The position numbers and the translations under genes were made by a program. From positions 1 to 43,062 of the forward strand of contig USMI01000004.1 in the NCBI GenBank assembly GCA_900555735.1: a stretch of DNA of 43,062 nt. Direction: 5' to 3'. Below the pieces are notes generated by a model. It worked only from the letters and a program-made list of their open reading frames with translations. It was not told the origin of the DNA and did no database searches. Shown here piece after piece: positions 1 to 6,488 of the stretch (its first letter is position 1; each line of letters begins with the position of its first letter). This stretch comes from an uncultured Eubacteriales bacterium (GTDB taxonomy: Bacteria; Bacillota; Clostridia; Oscillospirales; Oscillospiraceae).

Positions 1-1
1 C

Positions 2-70
2 CGTTATCAGATGACCTCGTTCCTGTTCTATCTGTGTACCTATGAGCTGAATTCGAGAAACGAAGCATAA
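2..70 (+). CDS. C-terminal end of an unidentified gene (partial)
   Basis: A reading frame is open from the left edge of the window to a TAA at 68-70 and would supply the last 22 residues of a protein that starts outside the window. The tail is mixed hydrophobic and polar (FLFYLCTYEL near its middle). A strong hairpin follows 8 bases later, which supports a real gene end here. The family cannot be told from so short a piece. Confidence 0.4.
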   Translation, partial: RYQMTSFLFYLCTYELNSRNEA

Positions 71-78
71 TATAATGC

Positions 79-119
79 AAGAGGTGCATGAAGGGCATTC
101 CCCTTCACGCACCTCTTTT
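79..119. terminator. Bidirectional intrinsic terminator
   Basis: A 15-bp stem (81-95 with 101-115, one A-C mismatch) has a 5-nt loop, with A-rich sequence before it and TTTT after it. It lies between two convergent genes, so it can end the partial gene at the left edge and the minus-strand gene ending at 157. Confidence 0.85.
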
Positions 120-156
120 CGTATGAGCACCGCGCATTCGCGTCTATTCTGGTGTG

Positions 157-1032
157 CTACTCCGCCGCGTCCTCGAGCCCCAGCAGCTGTGCAGGCAGGG
201 TATGCGTCATGCGGCGCAGTGCATCGCGGCTCACGCCGTGCGCCTCCATCTCGTGAAGGTATTGCGCCATTGCATATTCCCACGGCGGATCCGCCGGGTC
301 GCCGCAGTCGGTGGACAGGATCGTGTTGTCCGCCCCTAATTGGCGGATGGCCTCTGCATTCCGCGCCACATTGCTGACCCACTGTCCGTTCGGCAGCGGC
401 TGGCGGAAGCAGCGCTCCAGCACCACGTGATAGTCCGTGACAAGCTCCTTCTGCTGCGCGATGCTCATGTCCACGACCCAGTATTCCGGGTGTGTAATGA
501 CGATCTTGCGGACGCCGGCGATCCGCGCGGCGTCCACGACACTGCAGCTCTCCTCCGGAGAGATGTGCCCCGTGGCCAGCACCGCGTCATACTCCTTTAT
601 GAGCTTGCAAATCTCGCGCAGCTCCGGCAGCAAAAAGCCTCGTTCATTTGTCATTTGGATGCCGCCGCTTTTCCCTCGTTTTCGGTATTCGTTGGCTGCA
701 TCCACCGTGGGAAGCCAAATCACCTTCGCACCCATGGTCAGCGCGGTCTGCACCGCGGCGGGATTAAGCCCGCCGGCCTCGCGGTTCAGCACCAGCCCGC
801 CGAACATATAGAACGAGTTGTCGGGATGAGCCTTTCGGTTATAGGCGTTGCACAGGGCGGCTCTGGCCACTGTTGCGCAATGATGCCCCTTCATAACGAT
901 CGCCCTTGCGCCTGCGCGGACGGCGGCGTCCGTCAGCTCCAAATCGTTATAGGTGCGCTGGATGACATCCGGTGCGGTGTGAACATGCATATCGATAACG
1001 CCATCCAGACGTATCTGCGATGCCGTGGTCAT
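157..1032 (-). CDS. DUF6282 family amidohydrolase-like protein
   Basis: This looks like a metal-dependent TIM-barrel hydrolase of the DUF6282 type. Visible features are an N-terminal DMHVH motif (residues 14-18, two metal-ligand histidines), MKGHH in the next strand, then TGH, ITHPEYW and a STDCGD aspartate near the C-terminus, in the order expected for amidohydrolase-superfamily ligands. The start at 1032 was chosen because GAGGCG sits 8 nt upstream. A longer open frame would begin inside the terminator of the upstream gene. The substrate is unknown. It is read in the same direction as hsp20 but a strong terminator separates them, so it probably has its own promoter. Length (about 291 residues) is normal for the family. 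Confidence 0.8.
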   Translation of the reverse strand: MTTASQIRLDGVIDMHVHTAPDVIQRTYNDLELTDAAVRAGARAIVMKGHHCATVARAALCNAYNRKAHPDNSFYMFGGLVLNREAGGLNPAAVQTALTMGAKVIWLPTVDAANEYRKRGKSGGIQMTNERGFLLPELREICKLIKEYDAVLATGHISPEESCSVVDAARIAGVRKIVITHPEYWVVDMSIAQQKELVTDYHVVLERCFRQPLPNGQWVSNVARNAEAIRQLGADNTILSTDCGDPADPPWEYAMAQYLHEMEAHGVSRDALRRMTHTLPAQLLGLEDAAE

Positions 1033-1054
1033 ATAGTCATCGCCTCGTTTCTGA

Positions 1055-1093
1055 GAAAAAAGGCCTGCCGCCCGTATTCGCAGACGGCAGGCC
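1055..1093 (-). terminator. Terminator of hsp20
   Basis: Stem GGCCTGCCG / CGGCAGGCC (1062-1070 with 1085-1093). Read on the minus strand it is followed by a run of seven T (A-run at 1055-1061 on the plus strand). It lies 14 nt after the hsp20 stop. Confidence 0.85.
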
Positions 1094-1107
1094 AAATGCT
1101 GTCATAT

Positions 1108-1542
1108 TTACTCGATAGAAATGGACGTGCTGGTGGGGAGCTTCTTGACATCTTCCTTGGGAACAAGGACGGTCAGAATGCCGGACTCGTACTTCGCCTT
1201 GATGTTCTCCGGCTTGATGTTGCCCACAAAGAAGCTGCGGGAGCAGGCACCGGCGTAGCGCTCCTGGCGCAGGATACGACCCTTCTTATCCTCCTCGTCC
1301 TTGTCCAGACCCTTCTGGGCGCTGATGGTCAGGTAGCCGTCCTTCATGTCCACGCTGATCTCATCCTTCTTAAAGCCGGGCAATTCCACCGCGAAGCGAT
1401 AGCCCTTGGCATCGTCCGTCTCGCGGATGTCGGTCTTCATCAGATTTCTCGCGTGCTTGCCGAACAGCGGGCTGTGACCTCTAAAAAAGCTGTCGCCAAA
1501 AATGTCATCAAACATATTCTCACCGTAAATGTTGGGTACCAT
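1108..1542 (-). CDS. hsp20: Hsp20/alpha-crystallin small heat-shock protein
   Basis: An ATP-independent holdase chaperone of 144 residues. The alpha-crystallin domain covers about residues 35-135 (KTDIRETDD, VELPGFKKDEI, DGYLTISAQK) and carries the family motif GILTVLVPK. The C-terminal tail has an ISI (IxI) motif used for oligomer assembly. The start at 1542 has GGAGG 9 nt upstream; a longer frame has no such site. It lies 88 nt downstream of an HdeD-like gene in the same direction, with its own candidate promoter in the gap. This fits a small stress cluster with hdeD, pucR and, further right, clpC. Confidence 0.95.
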   Translation of the reverse strand: MVPNIYGENMFDDIFGDSFFRGHSPLFGKHARNLMKTDIRETDDAKGYRFAVELPGFKKDEISVDMKDGYLTISAQKGLDKDEEDKKGRILRQERYAGACSRSFFVGNIKPENIKAKYESGILTVLVPKEDVKKLPTSTSISIE

Positions 1543-1561
1543 AAAAATGCCTCCATTCGAT

Positions 1562-1589
1562 CTATTATCATATAGGTTTAATATGTAAA
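1562..1589 (-). promoter_or_regulatory. Candidate promoter of hsp20
   Basis: On the minus strand TTTACA (1589-1584) and TAATAG (1567-1562) are separated by 16 nt, just upstream of the hsp20 ribosome binding site. No CIRCE (TTAGCACTC-N9-GAGTGCTAA) or CtsR heptad repeat is seen. Confidence 0.5.
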
Positions 1590-1595
1590 CGCTCC

Positions 1596-1613
1596 GGCGC
1601 GGCAAACCGCGCC
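1596..1613 (-). terminator. Hairpin between hdeD and hsp20
   Basis: A perfect 7-bp GC stem (GGCGCGG/CCGCGCC) with a 4-nt loop lies 17 nt beyond the hdeD stop. There is no T-run after it on the minus strand, so it may only attenuate read-through into hsp20 or stabilise an RNA end. Confidence 0.35.
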
Positions 1614-1630
1614 AAAGCTCAATGCAAGCG

Positions 1631-2164
1631 TTACGCGTCCTTTGTTTTGGCAATGCAGGCATATACGATGCAACTGACGCCTTCCAGCAGGAACACGATG
1701 CCCACTGTTACGCCAATGGCCGCTACGCTAACCCAAGGATCCATCATGCACACGAAGCCGGCTGCCATCAGCAGAATGCCCAGCGCCAGCACCCAGCCCC
1801 AGCCGCGAACACCGAGAACATGCAGATCCAGCGCTCCCACGAACCGGGAAATACCGGAGAACAGCAGCCACAGCGTGAATAGAAACGGCAGCGACAGCAT
1901 GGTAAACCACTGGTTGAACAGCAGAAACAGCGACATGATAACGGTCAGAACACCGTCCAGCATCAGCCAGCCGGATCCGATCAAAACGCCGCACATGCGT
2001 GCGGCCACGGCGACCTCAATGATGCCAGACGCCAGCATAAAGGCGCCCAGCAGAAACCCCGCAGAGAGAACAGCCACATCTTGATTGCACAAACAGTAGA
2101 TACCCGCAATGATCAGCAACACACCTGCTGCAATGTTTATAATACGAAAGGAATTTTCTTGCAT
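1631..2164 (-). CDS. HdeD-like (DUF308) membrane protein
   Basis: A 177-residue integral membrane protein of the HdeD/DUF308 type, with about six hydrophobic helices arranged as short hairpins (residues 8-25, 32-52, 62-80, 86-104, 118-138, 144-165). Family members are linked to acid or general envelope stress; the biochemical role is not known. Start at 2164 is set by GGAG about 10 nt upstream; the longer frame would run through the promoter. It is divergent from the PucR-type gene at 2309 across a shared promoter region and is followed by hsp20, so the three probably respond together. Confidence 0.85.
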   Translation of the reverse strand: MQENSFRIINIAAGVLLIIAGIYCLCNQDVAVLSAGFLLGAFMLASGIIEVAVAARMCGVLIGSGWLMLDGVLTVIMSLFLLFNQWFTMLSLPFLFTLWLLFSGISRFVGALDLHVLGVRGWGWVLALGILLMAAGFVCMMDPWVSVAAIGVTVGIVFLLEGVSCIVYACIAKTKDA

Positions 2165-2214
2165 AATGCTCACTCTCCTTCTAATTCGTTGTTTTTTCTC
2201 TGGTTTACGGCTGT

Positions 2215-2242
2215 ATTTTATTCTTTCCTCTTGAAAAAGCAA
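2215..2242 (-). promoter_or_regulatory. Promoter of hdeD (module copy A)
   Basis: Minus-strand TTGCTT (2242-2237) and TAAAAT (2220-2215) with a 16-nt spacer that contains CAAGAGGAAA. The same spacer, spacing and flanks recur upstream of mcsA at 5840-5867. Confidence 0.65.
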
Positions 2243-2259
2243 CGGAATAACGGTACAAT
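2231..2259 (+). promoter_or_regulatory. Promoter of the PucR-type gene (module copy A)
   Basis: TTGAAA (2231-2236), 17-nt spacer, TACAAT (2254-2259). Its -35 box abuts the -35 box of the divergent hdeD promoter, so the two polymerases would compete for overlapping DNA. Confidence 0.7.
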
Positions 2260-2273
2260 AAAGAAAAAAAGAA

Positions 2274-2290
2274 TTGTGCCAACAGCACAA
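2274..2290. promoter_or_regulatory. Palindromic operator candidate TTGTGC-N5-GCACAA (copy A)
   Basis: A perfect 6-bp inverted repeat with a 5-nt centre lies just after the predicted start of transcription of the PucR-type gene. The same palindrome stands at the same distance from the same promoter boxes at 5792-5808. This argues for a shared regulator rather than a terminator. Confidence 0.6.
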
Positions 2291-2308
2291 GCCCGGAGGG
2301 AAAGTGTT

Positions 2309-3550
2309 ATGGAGCAGGAATGGAGCGACCGTATCGATGGTCTACTGTCTGAGTTTTTATTACAGGATGATCTGCAGCAGCTGACTTTGGACACGGGGAT
2401 GCTGCTGCAATGCCCGCTGCTGGTACTAGATGATACTTTTCACGTCAGAGCGCACTTTCTGCCGCCGTCCTTTTCCGACGAGGTTTTTCGGAACGCCGTG
2501 CGCTGCGGCGAGATTACCTATGAGGCAGGGGCGGTCATCAGCAAAAGCCCTGCGCTTTCCGGTGGGACGGCGGACTATATCAAACTGGTAGACAGCGTGT
2601 ACCCGCGTCGGTTCGCGCCGCTGATCAGCGCGGGCGTCCGGCTGGGCTACCTGGTGTGCGTGGATACGGACGGTCATTTGCGGGAAATACCGGATGATGT
2701 CTGGCTGATAGTGAGCCGCATACTGGCTAAGCAGCTGTTTGTAGAGACGAGTCGGCAGGATAGGCCGTTTGAGACAGCACAGGACATTTTGATGCATCTG
2801 TTGGACGGAGGATTTCAATCCGCACCCTATTTTTGGCTTCAGGCAGCCGGTACGTATCTCGCGGACTTTCACCCCTCCGCTTTCGCACTCATCGACCTGA
2901 CCGCTTACCATAACCTGTATCTGGGCAAGCGGCATCTGAAGGATGAGGTCAACACGCGATTTCCGGATTCGCACTCTTTCCTATACCGTGGAGACGTTTT
3001 TCTGTTTCTCCATGGAAACGGGGAAAAGAGCGTTTTTGCCGATGTGGTGAAGGAATTCCAGTTGAAGGTCGTCATATCCGAGGGGCCGGGCGACCTGTTC
3101 TCGCTTCCGGCGCTTTACCGCACAGCACATGAGGCCTTGGAGCTGATGCGGGACGAGCGTTTCCATAGCGGTAATATTTGCACAGTGGCACAGCTGCGTA
3201 CACCACTGCTGCTGAAGAATCTGGAGCTGCGCGGAGACCTGATCGCCCGGGATGTACAGCGGCTTGCCGCCCACGACAGGGAAAGGAATACGCAGTACTG
3301 TGAGACGCTTTACCACTACCTGACATGCAGCCGGTCACTGAAAAAGACCTGCGATGCCCTTTTTACCCACCGGAACACCGTGCTCTATCGTATCCGCCGT
3401 ATGCAGGAGGAATTTCGACTTCCCTTGGACGAGCCATCCGCCCATGCAGATTTGCTGCTGAGTGTGTCGCTGGTCCTGTTCCAGCAGAAAGGACCGGATT
3501 TCTTCCTCTGCACCGCAGGAGAGGCAGGTCGCCCAGAGCAGGAGAAATAA
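2309..3550 (+). CDS. PucR-type helix-turn-helix transcriptional regulator
   Basis: A 413-residue regulator with the C-terminal PucR helix-turn-helix (about residues 335-390: YCETLYHYLTCSRSLKK, HRNTVLYRIRRM). The first 300 residues are a sensory region without a recognised ligand motif. Start at 2309 has GGAGGG 8 nt upstream. It is divergent from hdeD. The TTGTGC palindrome lies in its own leader, so autoregulation is plausible but is inference. Its 3' end is convergent with, and overlapped by, the unusual C-terminal extension of the XRE gene. A strong terminator follows at 3562. Confidence 0.85.
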   Translation: MEQEWSDRIDGLLSEFLLQDDLQQLTLDTGMLLQCPLLVLDDTFHVRAHFLPPSFSDEVFRNAVRCGEITYEAGAVISKSPALSGGTADYIKLVDSVYPRRFAPLISAGVRLGYLVCVDTDGHLREIPDDVWLIVSRILAKQLFVETSRQDRPFETAQDILMHLLDGGFQSAPYFWLQAAGTYLADFHPSAFALIDLTAYHNLYLGKRHLKDEVNTRFPDSHSFLYRGDVFLFLHGNGEKSVFADVVKEFQLKVVISEGPGDLFSLPALYRTAHEALELMRDERFHSGNICTVAQLRTPLLLKNLELRGDLIARDVQRLAAHDRERNTQYCETLYHYLTCSRSLKKTCDALFTHRNTVLYRIRRMQEEFRLPLDEPSAHADLLLSVSLVLFQQKGPDFFLCTAGEAGRPEQEK

Positions 3551-4134
3551 ACAACAAAGCAACAGCAGGGGTGAAGCCACAGCGCTTCACCCCTGCTGTG
3601 TTTATGTGTTCTGCGGTCGCCATCGTCCGTGCAGGGCTGCGATAACCACCTGCGTATTTTTTGAACGGCTTCACTGCTGTAAGAGCTTTTCCCGGCAACA
3701 ACGATACCCGCCAGCATTTCTGCCACAGAAAGCCACATCAGGATACCTGAGGTAAAATTCTGCACGTCAGTTCCGCCAACTGTCCCTGACATGGCGCTGC
3801 TGGCGATACCAAGAACGATAAGGAGAAGACCATAGAGAATACCCTTCTGCCGTTCCAGCTCCTGTGTGCGGCGCAGCAGATCAAGGATCTGCGCCTCGTC
3901 GTATACGCGCACGCTGTCCTCCACCGCGTCCTCGCCGTCCATCAGCTCCGGAAGTGTCACATGGAGTGCATCACAGAGCTTTTGGATGATACTGTAATCT
4001 GGCATACATTTCCCGTTTTCCCATTTTGAGATGGTCTTGTTGGACACGCCGAGTTGCTCCGCCAACTGCTCCTGCGTCAGATTCTGTTCCTTGCGCTTGC
4101 GCGCGATGTAGCCGCCGATGGCTGTTTGATTCAT
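3385..4134 (-). CDS. XRE-family regulator with membrane segments and aberrant C-terminal extension
   Basis: Residues 1-65 form a Cro/C1-type helix-turn-helix (IARKRKEQNLTQEQLAEQLG, SNKTISKWENG). A linker and two hydrophobic helices follow (about residues 98-116 and 128-150), a layout common in Clostridia. Start at 4134 has AGGAGG 7 nt upstream. Beyond residue 150 the frame is low-complexity, runs straight through the bidirectional terminator at 3562-3599 and ends 166 bp inside the convergent PucR-type gene. The normal stop has therefore probably been lost by a small indel or substitution. It is the last gene of the DUF4177/NapH-like operon. The first 150 residues are convincing; the tail is not. 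Confidence 0.75.
   Translation of the reverse strand: MNQTAIGGYIARKRKEQNLTQEQLAEQLGVSNKTISKWENGKCMPDYSIIQKLCDALHVTLPELMDGEDAVEDSVRVYDEAQILDLLRRTQELERQKGILYGLLLIVLGIASSAMSGTVGGTDVQNFTSGILMWLSVAEMLAGIVVAGKSSYSSEAVQKIRRWLSQPCTDDGDRRTHKHSRGEALWLHPCCCFVVYFSCSGRPASPAVQRKKSGPFCWNRTSDTLSSKSAWADGSSKGSRNSSCIRRIR
3562..3599. terminator. Strong bidirectional terminator
   Basis: A perfect 16-bp stem (3562-3577 with 3584-3599) and a 6-nt loop stand 11 nt after the PucR-type stop. T-rich sequence follows on both strands. The XRE reading frame passes through it. Confidence 0.85.
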
Positions 4135-4227
4135 TGGGATTGCCTCCTGTGTCGAAGCTGCTTTGAGCATACGACAAAACCGGCGTTCTGAATATCCCCC
4201 GGCGGTAGAATTTGGGGAGAATACAGG

Positions 4228-5070
4228 TCAGTGCAGCGCCTTGGTGGGGCAAGCCCTCGTACATTCGTAGCAGAGGATGCACTCCGTCCCATTTTTCCGC
4301 CTGCGGGATTCCTTGTTGACCTCCACGTTCATAGGGCAGACCCGCAGGCACTTGCCGCAATGGATGCACTTCTCCTCGTCGCAGTGGACGCGCAGCAGGG
4401 AAAAATAGCTCATGGGCTTGAGGAACACCGTGATGGGACACAGATACTTGCAGAATGCCCGGTTGTCCTTGAACGCGAATGCCAGCGCGATGCCCGCGGC
4501 ATAGTAAAGCGCATTTCCGGCGAGGAACAGCCAGAACATGATCTGCTCCAAGTGCGCGGTTTTCATCAAAAAGAGTCCGGATACCAGTGCCAGTGACAGG
4601 ACGAATATTACATAACGCAGAACGCCCAGCCTTTCTCTTCGCGGCTTCTGCGACTGCTTGTAGGGCAGAAAGTCCAGCACCATGGCCGTCCAGCAGGCAT
4701 AGCCGCACCAACCGCGCCCGAACAGCAGCGGCCCGAAGATCTTCGCCACCGCGTAGTGGATGGTCGCCGCCTCAAATACGCCGAGGAACAGGTAGTACCA
4801 GAACCCCTCGATCTGCATATTCTCGTGGGAGATCACGCCAAGGTACAGCAGCATATAGCTGCCCACCGCCAGCTGCACGAAATGGCGGGCATAGCGTTTC
4901 CCAGCGGTGAACAGCGCCGTTCCCAGCCCAAGGCAGGCACCGATGTAGCTGAAATTCAGCAGGTAGAACAGATTGTCCTTTGTGAGCCACAGCGTGACCG
5001 CCACCACCTCAAAGAGCAGAAACAGCAGCATAGACGGCACATATTTGCGAGATCCGTTATTGCGTTTCAT
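4228..5070 (-). CDS. NapH-like polyferredoxin membrane protein
   Basis: A 280-residue membrane protein with about five to six helices in the first 200 residues and two 4Fe-4S binding motifs at the end: CIHCGKCLRVCP and CILCYECTRACP. Between them and the helices are GRGWCGYAC and FCKYLCP, cysteine motifs typical of the NapH/CcoG-type family, which passes electrons at the membrane. Start at 5070 overlaps the upstream small gene by 14 bp, which signals translational coupling. The electron donor and acceptor are not apparent from the neighbours. A 93-nt gap separates it from the XRE gene. Confidence 0.88.
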   Translation of the reverse strand: MKRNNGSRKYVPSMLLFLLFEVVAVTLWLTKDNLFYLLNFSYIGACLGLGTALFTAGKRYARHFVQLAVGSYMLLYLGVISHENMQIEGFWYYLFLGVFEAATIHYAVAKIFGPLLFGRGWCGYACWTAMVLDFLPYKQSQKPRRERLGVLRYVIFVLSLALVSGLFLMKTAHLEQIMFWLFLAGNALYYAAGIALAFAFKDNRAFCKYLCPITVFLKPMSYFSLLRVHCDEEKCIHCGKCLRVCPMNVEVNKESRRRKNGTECILCYECTRACPTKALH

Positions 5071-5299
5071 CGTTGTCCGCTTGCTCCTCCGATTTTCTGT
5101 TCTGTCTCAGCACGCCGACGGCTGGGCCGACGCAAAGGCCCACAGCAACACCCATCATCATGCCAAGTCCGATATCATCCATCACGATCCCGAAAAGGAC
5201 ACCGAGGCTCAGTCCCACGGCAAGACCGATTCCGCTGTCGCCAGCCTGCACCGGCTCTTTTTGCGCCTGATCTCTCTGCGCGGTTTTATTATTTTTCAT
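5057..5299 (-). CDS. Small glycine-rich membrane protein
   Basis: An 80-residue protein with one or two glycine-patterned hydrophobic stretches (GIGLAVGLSLGVLFG and GLGMMMGVAVGLCVGPAVG, about residues 23-63) between charged ends. It resembles glycine-zipper proteins, whose helices pack tightly in membranes. Start ATG at 5299 is 9 nt after GAGG; an in-frame TTG one codon earlier is possible. It overlaps DUF4177 upstream by 11 bp and the NapH-like gene downstream by 14 bp, so all three are likely translated together. Function unknown. Confidence 0.75.
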   Translation of the reverse strand: MKNNKTAQRDQAQKEPVQAGDSGIGLAVGLSLGVLFGIVMDDIGLGMMMGVAVGLCVGPAVGVLRQNRKSEEQADNDETQ

Positions 5300-5501
5300 C
5301 AACGGCTTCCTCTCGCATCGTGTTTCCCTGCGGCGCTACATCCGGCACTCGGAATACCAAAATCGCCTTGCAGGAATTGGTCACGGAGAACGTCACCAGC
5401 TCCCAACCTTCCTGTGCCTTTTCATTGGCGATCTTCTCAATGGCTGCTGCCATTTTCTTTGCTCTTGGCGCATAGTCCGTCACAATTGTTTTGTAGGTCA
5501 T
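5289..5501 (-). CDS. DUF4177-like small protein
   Basis: A 70-residue protein with the DUF4177-type pattern: an opening beta strand (YKTIVTDY), a long helix (KKMAAAIEKIANEKAQEGWE) and closing strands (LVTFSVTNSCKAILVFRV). Such proteins are common in Firmicutes and have no assigned activity. AAGAGGTG lies about 6 nt before the start. It is the first gene of the operon DUF4177 - glycine-rich protein - NapH-like - XRE. Its promoter may be the minus-strand half of the shared module near 5823-5851, which would give a leader of about 300 nt. Confidence 0.8.
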   Translation of the reverse strand: MTYKTIVTDYAPRAKKMAAAIEKIANEKAQEGWELVTFSVTNSCKAILVFRVPDVAPQGNTMREEAVDEK

Positions 5502-5790
5502 CAGAACACCTCTTTCCCTTGCTTTCGGTAACCGTTATAAAATGGAGATGGCGCCTTTGTCCCACATCGTCATCTCTCATGCGGCCATCTCAAGGGTGGC
5601 CGAATATTTACAATGCTCAGCTTCACCCTAACGCCTGCAAGTAAAATATGCAGCCATAACTCTGTAAAATAGCAGTAAAGTGGTTCTGTGCCATGAGGAC
5701 TGACCGCGCAGGAGGGATGCTGGAAGAAGCAGGGACGGAATTACGCAATACGTCAATATTGCTTTTTATATAAAGTGTCAATTTTTTTCG
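5502..5790 (-). other. Long intergenic or leader region upstream of DUF4177
   Basis: No convincing gene. A 61-codon minus-strand frame at 5623-5808 has no ribosome binding site and starts inside the palindrome. There is a short hairpin CGGCCA/TGGCCG near 5582-5602 and an AT-rich stretch near 5755-5790. If the minus-strand promoter at 5823-5851 is used, this is a roughly 300-nt untranslated leader. No known riboswitch was recognised. Confidence 0.4.
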
Positions 5791-5791
5791 C

Positions 5792-5808
5792 TTGTGCATC
5801 CAGCACAA
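5792..5808. promoter_or_regulatory. Palindromic operator candidate TTGTGC-N5-GCACAA (copy B)
   Basis: The same palindrome as at 2274-2290, here extended by one C/G pair on each side. It lies upstream of the mcsA promoter and just downstream of the minus-strand promoter start. Confidence 0.6.
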
Positions 5809-5822
5809 GTCATTTTTTCTTT

Positions 5823-5851
5823 ATTGTATCGACAGCTTCTTGCGTTTGCAA
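5823..5851 (-). promoter_or_regulatory. Minus-strand promoter in module copy B
   Basis: On the minus strand TTGCAA (5851-5846), 17-nt spacer, TACAAT (5828-5823). It matches the pucR promoter of copy A in position and spacing. The first co-directed gene is DUF4177 at 5501. Confidence 0.55.
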
Positions 5852-5867
5852 GAGGAAAAGCTAAAAT
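5840..5867 (+). promoter_or_regulatory. Promoter of mcsA-clpC (module copy B)
   Basis: TTGCGT (5840-5845), 16-nt spacer carrying CAAGAGGAAA, TAAAAT (5862-5867). The counterpart upstream of hdeD has identical spacing. Confidence 0.65.
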
Positions 5868-5945
5868 ATACCGCAGAAAGGGAAAAAAGGGAACGCCGAT
5901 ACTCCCAAAACATATACCGTGTACGATTTCTTGGAGGGATTAATC

Positions 5946-6437
5946 ATGAAATGCGAAAACTGCGGCAGAAATGAAGCGAATTTTGTGTATCGCAGCAACA
6001 TCAATGGAAAGACAGAGGAGCATCACCTCTGTCAGGACTGCGCAGAAAAGCTGGGATACACCCAGCGGTTCTTTTCCCAGAGGCCATCCATGATGGAGCG
6101 CTTTTTTGGAGACAGCAACGTTTTCAACTCTGTGCCAGCCATGATGGGTCGGATGCTGGAAAGTCCTCTCGATGATTTCTTCGATGCCATGCCCGCTATC
6201 GGTGCAGCGTCGGCGCAGGATATTCAGGAGGAGAAAAAGGACAGCCTGCTGAGCCGTGAGGAGCAAAGCCGGTTCTCCTACCGGCGCCAGATGAATGCAC
6301 TGAGGCTGGCACAGGAGAAATCCATCCGCGAGGAGGACTTCGAGCGAGCCGCCCAGCTGAGAGACCAAATCCGCCAGTTGGAGGAAATGCACAAAGAAGC
6401 CGAAGCGTCCGAAAAGGACGGCAAGGAAAGCAAGTAA
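5946..6437 (+). CDS. mcsA: McsA-like zinc-finger/UVR-motif protein
   Basis: A 163-residue protein with an N-terminal pair of CxxC motifs (CENC, CQDC; zinc ribbon) and a C-terminal UvrB/UvrC motif (REEDFERAAQLRDQIRQLEE, about residues 125-145). This is the layout of McsA, which in Bacillus activates the arginine kinase McsB and helps deliver clients to ClpC. Start at 5946 has GGAGGG 8 nt upstream. clpC follows 51 nt later, so they form an operon. Unlike the classic ctsR-mcsA-mcsB-clpC order, no mcsB or ctsR is present here. Confidence 0.88.
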   Translation: MKCENCGRNEANFVYRSNINGKTEEHHLCQDCAEKLGYTQRFFSQRPSMMERFFGDSNVFNSVPAMMGRMLESPLDDFFDAMPAIGAASAQDIQEEKKDSLLSREEQSRFSYRRQMNALRLAQEKSIREEDFERAAQLRDQIRQLEEMHKEAEASEKDGKESK

Positions 6438-6488
6438 AGCGTAGACCTAAGAGAAAGACACATTCCACGACAAAAGAGGTATTGAACT

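Noticed and set aside
2274..2290. Palindrome plus T-run at hdeD/pucR read as a terminator
   Set aside because: The stem is only 6 bp, it lies between divergent genes, and the same palindrome keeps fixed spacing to promoters at 5792; an operator explains it better.
5623..5808. 61-codon minus-strand frame between DUF4177 and mcsA
   Set aside because: No ribosome binding site, the start lies in the palindrome, and no protein pattern is seen; treated as leader.
5792..5945. CtsR or CIRCE operator upstream of mcsA-clpC
   Set aside because: No tandem GGTCAAA heptads and no TTAGCACTC-N9-GAGTGCTAA repeat were found.
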